Source: Vitis vinifera (Eukaryota; Streptophyta; Magnoliopsida; Vitales; Vitaceae). From it: a DNA stretch of 64,000 bases. Made by a program: the position numbers and the translations under genes. Under the pieces are notes generated by a model. The model saw only the letters and a list, made by a program, of their open reading frames with translations, did not search any database and was not told the DNA's origin. Of this stretch, positions 46,322 to 58,047 are shown piece after piece. The stretch spans positions 9,326,001 to 9,390,000 of the forward strand of contig NC_081807.1 of NCBI RefSeq assembly GCF_030704535.1. Reading direction: 5' to 3'. Each line of letters opens with the position of its first letter. Position 1 is the stretch's first letter.

Positions 46322-46807
46322 ATGGCAATTCACAAGTTTCTCTTAGCCATTTACATCTTAGGTTCAGCCCTGGCTCATTTCTCACTAGCTCAGAGCTCCC
46401 CCCAAGACTATGTGGACGCCCACAATGCTGCACGGGCACAGGTAGGAGTGCAGCCCATCACATGGAATGAGACAGTCGCAGCCTACGCCAGGAGATATGC
46501 TAGTAGCCGGGTTGCTGCACGTTGCAGCATGGAGAATTCAGGAGGGCCGTACGGAGAGAACCTTGCTAAAGTGTATGGTACTTCAGTGTCAGGTTCAGAT
46601 GCAGTCGAGTTTTGGGTAACTGAGAAGCCAAACTATGACTACAACTCCAACTCATGTGTTGGTGGAGAGTGCCTGCATTATACCCAGATTGTTTGGGGTG
46701 ACTCACTTTATCTTGGGTGTGCTAGCGTTCATTGCAAAAATGGATGGTGGTTCATCACCTGTAACTATCATCCTCCTGGAAATATGGAGGGGCAGCGTCC
46801 TTATTAG
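46322..46807 (+). CDS. PR-1: pathogenesis-related protein 1 (CAP superfamily)
   Basis: An intact single-exon gene for a 161-aa secreted PR-1 protein. PR-1 proteins accumulate in the apoplast after infection and bind sterols. Residues 1-23 form a signal peptide (FLLAIYILGSALAHFSLA) with likely cleavage before QSSPQDYV. The CAP domain has DAHNAAR (His34), GGPYGENLA (Glu79), HYTQIVW (His119) and the C-terminal FITCNYHPPGN..GQRPY signature. All six disulfide cysteines are present (68, 112, 117, 133, 138, 147), and the length matches the family. Oddities: the usual VVWRNS is IVWGDS and the usual LVHSGGPYG is SMENSGGPYG, so it is a diverged PR-1 rather than the basic or acidic archetype. It has its own TATA box. 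Expression may be influenced by the MULE end directly upstream. Confidence 0.95.
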   Translation: MAIHKFLLAIYILGSALAHFSLAQSSPQDYVDAHNAARAQVGVQPITWNETVAAYARRYASSRVAARCSMENSGGPYGENLAKVYGTSVSGSDAVEFWVTEKPNYDYNSNSCVGGECLHYTQIVWGDSLYLGCASVHCKNGWWFITCNYHPPGNMEGQRPY

Positions 46808-48865
46808 TCTCTAGCTTTCATGCATGCTTATTGCTTTTCATCAATTTATTGATTCCCACAAGATAAATAACATCACTTGTTTTTATGTATTTTGCTTTCT
46901 ATTGTGACTTTATACCAAAGGGTAGTTCTACAATACTTGAAAACACAAAAACTTCTAAAAAATCTAAGGAAAAAAATATGAAAAAAAACGGGGAAAGAAG
47001 AAAATTGAAGGAATTAGTCTTAATATATATAGCAAATAAAGGACAAAATAATAATAATAAAAAGGTTAGAAAAGTAAAGGTATATGACATAGAAGAAAAA
47101 GACAAACAAAAGATATAATTGGAAATATGAGATAGTCAAAACTCATCAACTTCAAGATAATTTGTAAACTTGATAACCTTTGAGGGACGTACGAGCTAGA
47201 GAGAATGTGATCCTTTTAGACAATTTTATCTTCAAACAAACCAAATAGTACAATGGGCCAATGGTGGGCCTATGAATTGGGTTGAGTGCGGGATCAATTA
47301 TAACATGTTTTATGCCGAGTTTTGGTTGGATAATTTGGCCCGTCCAGGCCCATTTTGAGCCACCTCTACGTGGGTCAGTAGTCAGATATCAATCCTCCAT
47401 GGACCCAAAACTTCAATGGCCACCTAGACTGTCAGCCATTAGGAACCAGAAAAGTTTGAGATATATGGAGCCACAAATTTTGAAATGATGAACCAGATAG
47501 TTATGCACATGCTATGATGCAAGTTTTTTTTTTTTTTTTCTAACAGGGATGATTTTTTTTTTTTTTTTGGCTTTTAATACAAATATTCAAATCAACTTAA
47601 ATTAAAATAAACTCTAAACATAAACAAAAGAAATTTATTATTATTGCATAATATTAAAATTATATATAAGACCCTCATTATGCAATATTGTCATTTGTCA
47701 CATCCATATTTCATATCATTGAAGACCATCCTCTCCATTGTTATTGGCAGGATGAGCACAATGTTGAATTTATGCACTTGAAATTCAACTTTGATCTCAC
47801 ATGCATTAAAATTTCCAACTTTGATGTGCCACCTTACTATGAGTCTATGACCCGTCATATGCATGAAAGGGACATCTCCACCTGTCATGGCTGAAATTTG
47901 ACAAACAATGATAACTTTACCACGGTGAAACTAATGTCAAGCAAATGAAAGAAATGTTTTAAAAATTAAATATTAAAAAAAAATCTTTTTTAATATTATT
48001 AAAAATTAAATATTATTAAAAAATATTAAATATTTTTTAATAAATGCATCTAAATTGGTGGACATCTCCACCTGCCATGGCTAAAATTTGACAAACAATA
48101 ACAACTTTATCACTTATTTAGAGGTTAAACTAATGTCAAGCAGATGAAAGAAATGTTTTAAAAATTAAATATTAAAAAAATCTTTTTTTAATATTATTAA
48201 ATAATAATAATAATGGTTAAAGTCATGCTTTTTCAATAAAAGTTGTAAAAATGTTTTTTTGGATGAAACTACAAAAATCTTTTTTTAAAAAGAGGTAACA
48301 AAATCCCATTGTGTTTTTTTCTTAAATATTTTTTAAACTCTTTTTGTAAAAATGATAGTTTTTAATAAATTTGATTTTCTTTGTAAATATTAGAATAAAA
48401 TTTGAGACTCTTTTTAATAAAATTGAAGGTTTTTTTTTTAACGTTAAATTCAATTTGTGAAATACCTTTTTAATGAAATTAAAAAAAAAAAAAAAACTCT
48501 CTTCTTTCAATTGGGATTGGAGAATTTTTTTTTTCTAAGGATTAGGTAAAAAATTTGTTTTAATAAGAATGAGGTGGGATTCTTTTGAATTAAAGTTGTA
48601 AAACTCATTTTCTTAATGAATTGGATTAGAGTATTCTTTTTAATAATTTGTAGAAATCACATTTCATAAATAAAAATTTGAATTGTGATTTTTCAATAAT
48701 AATAATAATAATAAAATTTGGTTTCTAAAAACTGAAAAGATAATATTTTCTTAGTTTCTATTTCTGAGATGTAAAGTTTTAAACGGTAGAAATATATTAG
48801 AATTAGAAGTTTCTATTTTCGCAAGTGTTTCTATTTTCTATAAATGGAAGATTACCAAATGTTTA
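46808..48865. other. intergenic region between PR-1 and the RING-H2 gene
   Basis: AT-rich with long poly-T runs. No coding sequence is recognised. It contains one local duplication (see next entry) and an (AAT)n run near 48696-48713. Confidence 0.5.
47872..48205. repeat. tandem duplication of about 190 bp
   Basis: GACATCTCCACCTG.CATGG, AATTTGACAAACAAT and ACTAATGTCAAGCA.ATGAAAG occur in the same order at about 47872-48000 and 48061-48205, separated by AT-rich sequence. Divergence is modest. Confidence 0.85.
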
Positions 48866-48877
48866 GTGTTAGTAGTT

Positions 48878-50260
48878 ATGCCCACCATGTTTTCAGCTCC
48901 AGAGAATTCAAGTCATTTTGATGCGCCTCATTTACCTCAGCATTATGATGGCTCTGCTATGTTCTATGGGATTCGCCTTCATCATCCACTCCCCAGTCTT
49001 GATATAGCTGTTGCTCCTCGATCCAACATTTATGATCCTTACTCGACCCCTTCATCTGGATACAGAGGGTTCCCTGTTTCTATGAATCATGGACCATCTG
49101 GTCAGTTGCCATCTTCCAGCAATCACGGAGTCATTGGAGTTTCTACATATGAACGAAAGAATGCTCAAGGCATCCTGGGGAATTTTCAGTATTTTAATGG
49201 CTTTGCAAGCTCTAGTTCTTCGGCTCCCCCTTTCAATACATGGCATCTTGAATCCGGGATTCCCGTGATGGATTCTGCATCTTTGGCCTTTGCCCAGCCG
49301 CAGTACAGAGGGAATAATGCTCCTTCAATCATGGAAGTAGGATCTCACAGAAGTGTGAGGAACAGATCAGGGGGTGTTGGGCAGGATTCTGTTCTGGCAC
49401 ATAATCATTACCATTTGGTGCAAGGAAACTATATTGGCCATCCTTTTCAGCCTTCTGGCAATCCCTGGGTTGACCAACAATCAGGCAATAATGGTAGTGG
49501 TGGGGGAACTTTGGCCTGGAATCATGGACCTGCTTTACCTTATTTGCATGGGAGCAATATCAGTGGAGGTTCTAGAGAGGCTCGGAATGTGGGTATACAG
49601 GGATACCATGATACATCTAGTGCCAGAAGTTCCACAGATTACCTTCAACCTCCTGTCCTTCACCGGCACCATAATCTTCATTATCCACCACCACAACCTA
49701 TGCAAGGAGCAAGAAGACATTTCCTCCCTCAAGTGGTGGCATCTTCGTATAGACTTGCCACGATTAGTTCACGTAGTCCTGTGCCTCCTCAGGTTGGTGT
49801 CGAGGCAGGGCACAGGCATCCAGGACCTGTTCCACCTACTTGGATCAGGATAGATCGATCTCATCGAGGGGGAGTCGCACCTGAGGCAACATCGAGACAT
49901 GGTAATCTGCCTTACTTGAGAACGCTCCCAGAAGAAGAAGTTGCCATACTAGATCTTTCAGCATCTTATCAAGTAGGGGAAGTAAGCACAGGGCTTTCAG
50001 AGGAATCCATTACAAATTGTCTAAAAACTAGAACTTATATATCTTCAACTTGTCTGAATCTGGAAGAGGGTGCAAGTATGGATCAGGAAAAGGATTCTTG
50101 CATTATATGCCAGGAGGAGTATGAGAATGAAGAGAAGATTGGATTTCTTGATTGTGGGCATGAGTACCATGCAGATTGCTTGAAGAAGTGGGTGCTGGTG
50201 AAGAATGTGTGCCCCCTCTGCAGAGCCCCAGCAATGACCCCAAAAAAGAAGGATGTATAG
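48878..50260 (+). CDS. RING-H2 E3 ubiquitin ligase, single-exon copy
   Basis: An open frame of 460 aa ending in a canonical RING-H2 finger (residues 408-448): C408-x2-C411-x14-C426-x-H428-x2-H431-x2-C434-x10-C445-x2-C448, with the E2-contact Trp in LKKW. The long N-terminal part is Ser/Gly/His/Pro-rich and disordered, like the BIG BROTHER/HIP1/ZFP1-type plant ligases, which ubiquitinate targets with an E2. I start at ATG 48878 (MPTMFSAPENSS); upstream codons have no ATG. Relatives I recall are split into several exons and have a conserved DMSYEELLALGERIG stretch before VSTGLSEE. Here the frame has no intron and runs SYQVGEVSTGLSEE, so about 30 residues are missing. This suggests a 5'-truncated retrocopy that stayed open. 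An AATAAA follows near 50386. No poly-A tract is seen. Confidence 0.8.
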   Translation: MPTMFSAPENSSHFDAPHLPQHYDGSAMFYGIRLHHPLPSLDIAVAPRSNIYDPYSTPSSGYRGFPVSMNHGPSGQLPSSSNHGVIGVSTYERKNAQGILGNFQYFNGFASSSSSAPPFNTWHLESGIPVMDSASLAFAQPQYRGNNAPSIMEVGSHRSVRNRSGGVGQDSVLAHNHYHLVQGNYIGHPFQPSGNPWVDQQSGNNGSGGGTLAWNHGPALPYLHGSNISGGSREARNVGIQGYHDTSSARSSTDYLQPPVLHRHHNLHYPPPQPMQGARRHFLPQVVASSYRLATISSRSPVPPQVGVEAGHRHPGPVPPTWIRIDRSHRGGVAPEATSRHGNLPYLRTLPEEEVAILDLSASYQVGEVSTGLSEESITNCLKTRTYISSTCLNLEEGASMDQEKDSCIICQEEYENEEKIGFLDCGHEYHADCLKKWVLVKNVCPLCRAPAMTPKKKDV

Positions 50261-52100
50261 AGGAGCGACGATGGTTGAAAGCTTATTCAGTAACTTGGCT
50301 TGATGTGAAATACACCATGTAGTGTTGTAATGTTGACTTCAATATCTTGTGCTTTACCTTCAGATTGTTTGGACTGTGCCAACCAATAAATGTTGATGCA
50401 ATTTAAGATTAGTATACAGCCTTTATGGGTTGATGAATCTGTGTATTTTGTTCATGCTGAGATTCTCTTTTTATTGTCACTTCCTGTTAATGATAACGTC
50501 GGTTACATGGTGCCTTTAATGGCATCTTCATATCCCCTTTAATGCTTAAGTTTGTTACAATGATTAAGACATGGTTTTTATGGTTTTATGGTTCGTCTAT
50601 TTAATAATTAAATATAGAGTCCGATCTTGATGTTCAATCCTCTAGACATGCGAAGAAGAACGCTTCTCACTCCTCCTCTGCTCCACCTCTCTGCTCTTCA
50701 TCTCTCTCCTCTGCCTCGCCTCTCTCTTCAAATCCTCTGTTTCTCCTCAAAACCACCAAAACCTCCCATTCAAACGTAGTGATTCCTCTGGAACTCCGAT
50801 CTTGGTTCAGCGTGCGATTATTCAGATGGGATGTGGATCTATGATCCCGGTGTGAGATCTGCGCCGTATGATCATAAGGAGATTTTCAAGGGATGGAATT
50901 GCATTGCCAGTAATAAATCCAATGGTTTGGATATTATCAAGTGGCGTTGGAAGCCCAAAGGCTGTGATCTTCCTCGGTTTGATCCGGTTCGGTTTTTGGA
51001 GCGGTTCAGGAACACCAACGATGGTACTCTCTTTTACTTGAAAAGTAAATTGCCTCTCTTTTGATTTCTTGGAAAATAAAGAGGAAATTATAGGCCAGTT
51101 TGGTGGCATAAATGGGATTTTTTTTTTTTTTTTTTTTAATTCAAAGCAGAACCGAAAAGTTGCTGATACGATTTCAAGAACTGTTTTTGAAAACATTTTA
51201 TATTGCTTGAAAACAATAAAAATGAATTTGTTCATTCTTTTGTCTTCAAAAATGCCACAGCGCCTGTAATTTTGAATGTTTGTGCTTTGCATTGTTTTGG
51301 CCAAGTGACTCACTCAAAAGTAAGGTAGATATTGTTTTCTATTGAACTGGGTAGACAGGCATTTCTCCTTTCTGTGGGGTTGCAGGATGAAAATGATTAG
51401 ACTTTAAATTATTGTTTCTTTTAGTTTCCTGTCGTTTCTTGGCCTCCAAACATGTGGAGGGAATTGAGAAATTGAAGACTGCTTGTTTGTAAAATATTTG
51501 GTTACAAGCTTGGGTCATGAGCAATTCAGCATAATCATCATAGTTTTGAAGTAATCATGTAATTTCAAACCTTGGTTGAACCTGAAAATGAAAGATTGGG
51601 TAAATTGGAGCCAATTGGAAAAAGGGTTTGTTTTCCATTGATTTGCCTTTATCAGGTTCAAACAAAATTTAGGAATGTCATTTGTATGATTTCCGACAGC
51701 CTAAGACATAAAATACATTGTAGAAAGGCTTCATATTAGAAATGAGGCTGCACTATATGTATACTAATTCAAATGAAAGGTATGTTCAGATGGTTTTTTC
51801 AGGCATGTCCCAATAGCTTTCTCCATTGCTCTTGTCCGTATGATCTTATGGTTTATGTGTTTCTTGATTTTTATTAATTTTATTTGGTTTATTTTAATTT
51901 TATTTACTTGGATATGTCATGCTTTTTATGGACATTATGAATTTTCAACAGTGCAGGCTTTGTTGGTGATTCCCTAAATAGGAATATGTTTGTTTCTCTG
52001 TTCTGCACTCTTAAGCGAGTATCAAGTGAAGTGAGAAAGTGGCGTCCAGCTGCATATGTCTGTGCTATAGAACTAACTAAGAATTTGGATAGGTGAAAAT

Positions 52101-52122
52101 GTGTGTGTGTGTGTGTGTGTGT
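52101..52122. repeat. (GT)n microsatellite
   Basis: About eleven GT units in the TBL pseudogene. A (CT)n run is also present at about 53728-53743. Confidence 0.9.
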
Positions 52123-52415
52123 GGTGGTTGTGGTCTTTGTATGATCCATCTAAGCATAAGATTGTTGAAGTCACCAAAATAAATGCTATCTAGGGGAAAT
52201 GAAAACTGGAGGTAAGGGAGTGGGGGAGGAGGGATGGGGACAAGGGGTATAAAAACAGGGGCAAGTGACTCTGGTTTATCCATTTTGGTTCCCTTAACCC
52301 TCATGTCTTTAAAATATTACACAGGAACTTGTCCCTCCCAAATAATGTGGGAGATCATAGTACCGAAGTAACGTGTGATGATTAATAATAATGTTAGAAA
52401 GTCTTGATTTTACAT

Positions 52416-53494
52416 CATTATCAACAAATTTGGGTTAGAGGAAGGAGGGTGGTGTTCGAGAGTAGCAAGGGGAGGCTATGGTGTGGGGGTGTGGAAAGCT
52501 ATTAGAAAAGAATGGGAGGGTATTCGTTGCAGATCTCGCTTTATTGTTGGGAATGGGAGAAAGGTCAAGTTTTGGAAGGACTCGTGGTGTAAAGACCAAA
52601 CATTGAAAGAAGCATTCCCTAACCTATACCGGTTGGCGGTTAACAAAGATGAGTGGGTGTCAAATGCTTGGGAGGGGAGTGGGGAGTCGGGTTGTTGGAA
52701 CCCTCACTTCTCAAGGCATTTTAATGATTGGGAATTGGAAGAGGTGGAGAGCTTGTTATGAAAATTTCATCCTTTGGTAGTGAGAAGAGAAGTGGAGAAT
52801 GCTTTGAGTTGGAAATAAAGTAGGGATGACATTTTCTTTGTTAGATTCCTCTACCGCTCCCTCACGAGGGCCAATAGTGACCCTTTTCCTTGGGGTCTTA
52901 TTTGGAGGTCTTAGGCTCCTATGAGGGTGGGTTTTTTTGCTTGGGAAGTGTCTTGGAAGAGAATTTCGACCATCGACTAGCTAAAAAAAGGGGGGATGGA
53001 ATATGCCGAACAGGTGCTACATGTGTAAAGAGAAAGAGGAAACTAGTGATCATTTAATCTTGTTTTGTAAAAAGGCTACAATGCTTTGCAGATTGATTTT
53101 CTCCCTTTTTGGTGTCTTCAATTAAAAGGAATTTGCTTGGCATGGTGCTTTTGTGGGTAAGAGGAGTGAGAAGGCTTAGAGGGCTGCCCCTTTATGCTTA
53201 ATGTGGACCTTATGGAAGGAAAGAAATGAAATATCATTCAATGATATCGAACGATTAAACCAAGCTTTAAAACATTCCTTTTTGTATACTCTTGTAAATT
53301 GGGCTAGGGTGTTTATAGAGGATCATACTGTCTATGATTGACTTTATAAAATGGCTATATGTCTAGCTAGGGGAAAGGTTTTTTGTCTTCTTTGCCTAGT
53401 TCTTTTGGCATTCTAATTGTATACTTTGTGTATACTATTTTCACCATTTCTAGGCGCTTCTAATACAACCTCTACTTACCTATATAAAAAAAAA
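52416..53494 (+). mobile_element. 5'-truncated LINE (ORF2 C terminus) in the TBL pseudogene
   Basis: Encodes, with stops, the end of a plant LINE ORF2 polyprotein: WKAIRKEWEGIRCRSRFIVG, GNGRKVKFWKDSWC, the zf-RVT segment WNMPNRCYMCKEKEETSDHL and FCKKA, and WTLWKERNEISFND. It ends in a poly-A tail (about 53486-53494). The flanks GTCTTGATTTTACAT (52401-52415) and GTCCTGATTTTACAT (53495-53509) are a 15-bp target duplication with one change. Several in-frame stops make it dead. Confidence 0.9.
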
Positions 53495-54479
53495 GTCCTG
53501 ATTTTACATGATTCTCTTTGGATCATTAGTAAAGTTCCCATTTCTGTCTTGGTGGATTCCTTTCACGATAACACTTAGAAAATGGAAAACATGATGTTCC
53601 ATGTTTACTATTGAACTGGCTATTTCTATTTGACCATGGTTCTCAATGAAGCAACCGCTGAACATTATTTTGATTGTTTTGCTTTGTTCAAACCTATATC
53701 CTAAAAGGGTGGGCTTTGGTTGACCCCTCTCTCTCTCTCTCTCTCATACACACATGTTAAATCACTTTTTCTTTCTCTTTTCATGTTGCTAACCTGTCTT
53801 AGTCAAGAGTAACTTCAAAGTTATTTTCTTTTTCTCTTAGTAAGTACTTAAAGGGATAAAATATCAAGAATAGTCAATAGATCAGCGTGATAATATCAAT
53901 ACCCCTGTATTTCCATTGAAAATATGTCAAAACAATGTAACAGTTGCGAGCCTGTGATTTATATCAGAAGTCCTCAATATATGATTAGCAAGTGATATAT
54001 CTCCAGTATCGGTGCTATGTGCATTCCTGGTGTTTAATGTGTTGAGTAATCATTTCCCTTTCACAAAGAACTAGAAACTTAATTTACTAGTCTCATATCT
54101 TTACTGGACAGGTGGTTGAATTATCAATGATGGATTAAAAGGGAAATCTCCAATGTTTTAGTCTTGTAGGGTGGGTAGGTCCAAATAAAATCCTCCTGAG
54201 AGCATTTTCTACTCGATATAGAGAATTTTGAATTGTGCAGTATTGTTATTTTTTAAATTAAGTCATGCTAGAATGTTGTAGAAAGAGGCTAACTATCTAA
54301 GATGTGAAGAACTTGGAATGCCATAAGAATCTGATTCATTCAACCCTTAGTCTATCATCAAGTATAAATATTGTGGTATTGGAAGGGTGCCTATCTAGGT
54401 AATTTAGCTCATCTCACTTACCAGATGAATCCTTTTTTTTGGTGCATGATTGGTTGTGTATTAAGTTTCAAAGTACATT

Positions 54480-55120
54480 GACTTAGATATGGTTTTAAAT
54501 GCACAGGTTTGTGTTCCTCTAAAACATGCCACTTTGGAATAAATCAGGACCTGCTGTATAATTAGTAGATTAAGTAGACAAAAAACATGATGTGATCTAC
54601 AGGGGTTAGTCCTGTTGCCCAAACCCTAATGGGATAGTGCTGGGGATAACTATAGTGATTCAAAAAATAATAAATAAATAAAAAGCACAAAAATTGGCTT
54701 TATTTTTTATATAATTTTAATCAAATTCAACTAAATTTGTGACAGTGGAAAACCTTTTATATGATTTTGAATAAAAATTAAATAAGATATTTAGAACTTG
54801 TACTGTTGTACAATTGATATATTGAATGAGACCCATCAATTGGTGATCTCTGATGGTGGATGAAGTATCGGTTGAAAACATGATTTCCTAAATGTAATGA
54901 AGGTGAGTCATTGGTTGAACTTTGTTTGAGAGATAATTATGCATAACGAATCACTGTATAATTCAGAATGCATGGGTTCTTGGTTTCTCTTAAAACATGC
55001 TCTAAAGAGCAAAAAACATCAGGATGCACTATATGGTTAGTAGATCAATTGTACTAAAATAATTACATGATATGCTAGGATTTCCCCTATGCATCAAACC
55101 CTTGTGGAATCCTGGCCAGC
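54480..55120. repeat. diverged direct duplication of about 160 bp
   Basis: Segments near 54490-54650 and 54955-55120 share ...GTTC.T...CTCT.AAAACATGC, AAA.CATCAGGA-like, TAGTAGAT.AA, ACATGAT.TG and CC.AAACCCT.TGG in the same order. Both lie between TBL exons 2 and 3. An open frame (MHQTLVESWPAWAKTFPKSV...) starts at the end of the second copy and is unrecognised. Confidence 0.5.
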
Positions 55121-55878
55121 CTGGGCAAAAACATTTCCCAAGTCTGTGGTCTATGAGTTTGGAAGTGATAGTGATTACAGTTCTTTGCATTTGGTTCAAC
55201 CCCAAACAATTAAGAATCAGAAAATTTTGCAATGGATGGAGAAAAGCTTGATTTTTTCTAGAGGGCATGTTATTTTCTAGATTGTATTAATGGAGATCTG
55301 ACTGCTGGTAGAAAATAGTTGGGGTTCATTTCAAATGAGAAAACATTAATTGGGATGTCAAGTAGTTATCATTGATGATTTTAGAAATTATTCTTTATAG
55401 TGAAGTCCTTTGCCATGATGAGTCATTTGCTTTAAGCTTCATGATTATCAATGCTGGTGAATCTTCATGGATGTGTGCATGATGTCATCTGGCATGTTCT
55501 ATGAACAACTTTTTCATCAGACTGGGTTAATTCTGTAGATCATGTAATCACTGCTGATGCTGTTTCCCTCTTTTCCCCTAGGATATCATGCAAATGAGAT
55601 TCTCTAAAATTTTACTTGTGGTGTCTAGTTGGAATAATTTTGAACATTTGTTTTGGATTTGTTGATTTGGTATCTTGCTGCATTTCCCCCCCACTTTTCC
55701 TGCTATCCTTTAGTTGCATGTAACTGAGGCTTGCTTCACTCCTATCTCATGTAGGTGGTCTGCTGATGCTAATGGTGGCACATTAGAATCTCTTGGATAT
55801 TGATGTCGATATCCCAGATGGTACATGGGCAGAGGCTCCAAGCTTCCATGATATCCTTATCTTTAACACAGGACACTG

Positions 55879-57887
55879 GTAATGTTGTTTTCCCCTTGAA
55901 ACACCATATGCTGTAGTTTACATTAACAACTTAGGCTAGATTTTTAGACACCTGATCCAAATACTCATTATCAAGCAGTTGCAGAATGTGGAGATTGTTT
56001 TGCAACCATAATTCTGTAAACTAGCATTTAAACATTCTGAAAATTCTCTTTCATTAAGATACTGTTTTTACATTTGCACAAGGATGGCTCATGCATGGAC
56101 AGCTCTCACAGCACTTTCCTGTTCAGTCAGATGTTCCCCTTCATCAGACCATGCATAAGATTCTCATAATTAACCTGAGGCAAAATCAAAATGAGCTTCC
56201 AGACTCAAACACACTTGTTTGTCTATGCATAACTTCACATGCATGTTACCATACATAATCTGTAAAGATACCATGAGAATTCCATCAAAACAATGGTGCT
56301 GCATGCAGTACCAGGATGGATACCTACAGTCAAATGAAGACGTAACCATTATTTTAGGCCTGTATTAATGCATGGACTCTGCCTATCAGGTGTGGACAAT
56401 CCTACTAGCTATGCGTTCGAAAACAGGAATGCAGACACATCTCACCTACGGATTGCCAATAATGTTATTACATGGTGTCTCCATGTGACAAAAATAGTAG
56501 CCTCCTCATCCCATACAAATTTATAACAAAAGTTTCCTGCTAATCAAATAAACTTAGAAAGATAAAAAGAGAAGAAAAGAGAAGAAAAATCCATGCATGG
56601 TATCTGTAATGATGAGTGTTATTGAACATTATGTTGGTGGGTGACGCATGATAAAATACTTGAACTCAAAATAATGGTTTCTACGCCCTCCATTCACCCA
56701 ATTGGCCAAGATTTAGGAAAGTTTATGTTTTTAAAGGCTAGTGAAGTAGAAGAATGTTGTTTGGTTTGCTGGTTAAAAGCTTGGGCCTGCAATTTAGGGA
56801 AAATGCTGCTTGTAATTTCTTGACAACAAGGAAAATGTAAGATTTTAGTGCTAGGAAGGTGAGGTTAAGCCAGGGTTAGGGTGTCATATTTTAAAAGTTG
56901 GTTATTCTTATTGTAAGGGCTGATTGTGTGGAAAGTTCACATAATGATTCAGCAAATTAGAAGGAACAATTAAAAGAAAGGACAGAAGAATGAGAGCAAT
57001 AAGAAGAATCTAGACAATCATGTCTGAAATGCTCAATCCTCAAACTAGAACTTTCATAAGCTCCAATCTCATTTTGGTAAATAGCTCCTAGTTTGTACTC
57101 TTGAAAACTTTCTAGGCAAGCAAAAGAATCTTATAGAAACAAAATTAACCAATATTTATATAAAATAGGGTTTCTTTAATTCCTGATGGGCTGATTTGGA
57201 ACCCTAGAAAACACTTCAAATGAACTTGAAGTAGATACTCATAAAAAGCAAAAACCTAAAGAAAATAGAACTGAAATAGAAATTTCTTTAATTAAGTAAT
57301 TTTCAGCTAAGAAGACTTCCTAAATTTTAAATAAGATTCAAGGAAGCCCTATAGACTCATAAGCAAGGAACTACTAAGAACACCGGACAGTCATAATCTT
57401 AAAAATTGCTTAGATTCTTACCCATCTAGTTTTTCTCTTTCTGGTTAACAAATGACCACATCAATTGGTTTGAAGGGAATTTCTCATATTTTCTGATTTT
57501 CTTCCAAACAATACTTTTATTAAAAAGAATTACTTGGAATGCTATACTTTTTTTCAGAGAATTAAGCTATTGTGTAGGTAAAATCAATGTTTTTTGTTTT
57601 GGGTCTTTTTTTTTCCTTTTTCTTTTTTCATTTTTCTCATTCCGCTAACCATATTTAAGTTGTCATCTTAAAAGGCTAATTTTATTGGAAAAAATTTATA
57701 TGTAGGAGATCGCTCAAAGGTAATACATATGTAATTTCTAATACATATTTGTAGGATCATGTGCGAGTTGGTTGTGGGGTGTATGAAGTCCAATGTGAAT
57801 TTGTTACTCATTCAAGTTAAATTTCGTGTTATCATATGTTGGTATATGGATTTAATAGATATGTCAAATCCTTTATCTTTTGTGTAG
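55879..57887. other. non-coding stretch after the TBL pseudogene
   Basis: The expected continuation of TBL is absent. No other gene or repeat is recognised. Confidence 0.5.
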
Positions 57888-58047
57888 GGTATTATTCTTA
57901 TTATCTAATGGAGAACCAAAGTTGCTAAAGATACTTGATGTATGCTATGAAGTTAAGGATTTTTTACATCAATTGGACATAGATGATGATACTCTTACAA
58001 AAGCAATTATTGGACCCACAATGGATGCGAATATTACCATCTCATGA
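57888..58047 (+). pseudogene. presequence protease (PreP)-like pseudo-exon
   Basis: A conceptual exon after TTTTGTGTAG reads VLFLLSNGEPKLLKILDV, then VKDFLHQLDIDDDTLTKAI and IGPTMDAN, ending in TGA. This follows the C-terminal part of plant organellar presequence proteases (GVFTFLSYRDPNLLKTLD..., DDDALTKAIIGTIGDVDSY as I recall them). It is a zinc metalloprotease region outside the active site. The rest of that large gene is not present nearby, so it is a captured or leftover single exon. Confidence 0.6.

Larger units (their letters stand above)
50650..55878 (+). pseudogene. trichome birefringence-like (TBL) polysaccharide O-acetyltransferase pseudogene
   Basis: TBL proteins are Golgi O-acetyltransferases for cell-wall polysaccharides with GDS and DxxH motifs. 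Exon 1 (about 50650-51023) ends in CDYSDGMWIYDPGVRSAPYD, WNCIASNKSNGLDIIKWRW and CDLPRFDPVRFLERFRNTN with a GT donor. Exon 2 (51957 to about 52060) gives GFVGDSLNRNMFVSLFCTLK, which includes the GDS triad, and SSEVRKWRP. It then departs from the family. Exon 3 (55755-55878) reads WSADANGGTLESLGY followed by TGA, and resumes in another frame as DVDIPDGTWAEAPSFHDILI and FNTGHW. The start region is frameshifted, the segment between exons 2 and 3 is missing, the C-terminal third with DxxH is absent, and a LINE sits inside. It is non-functional. Confidence 0.85.

Noticed and set aside
49374..49853. 159-codon frame overlapping the RING-H2 gene in another plus-strand frame
   Set aside because: Frame shadow of the long low-complexity N-terminal coding region. 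It has no motif of its own.
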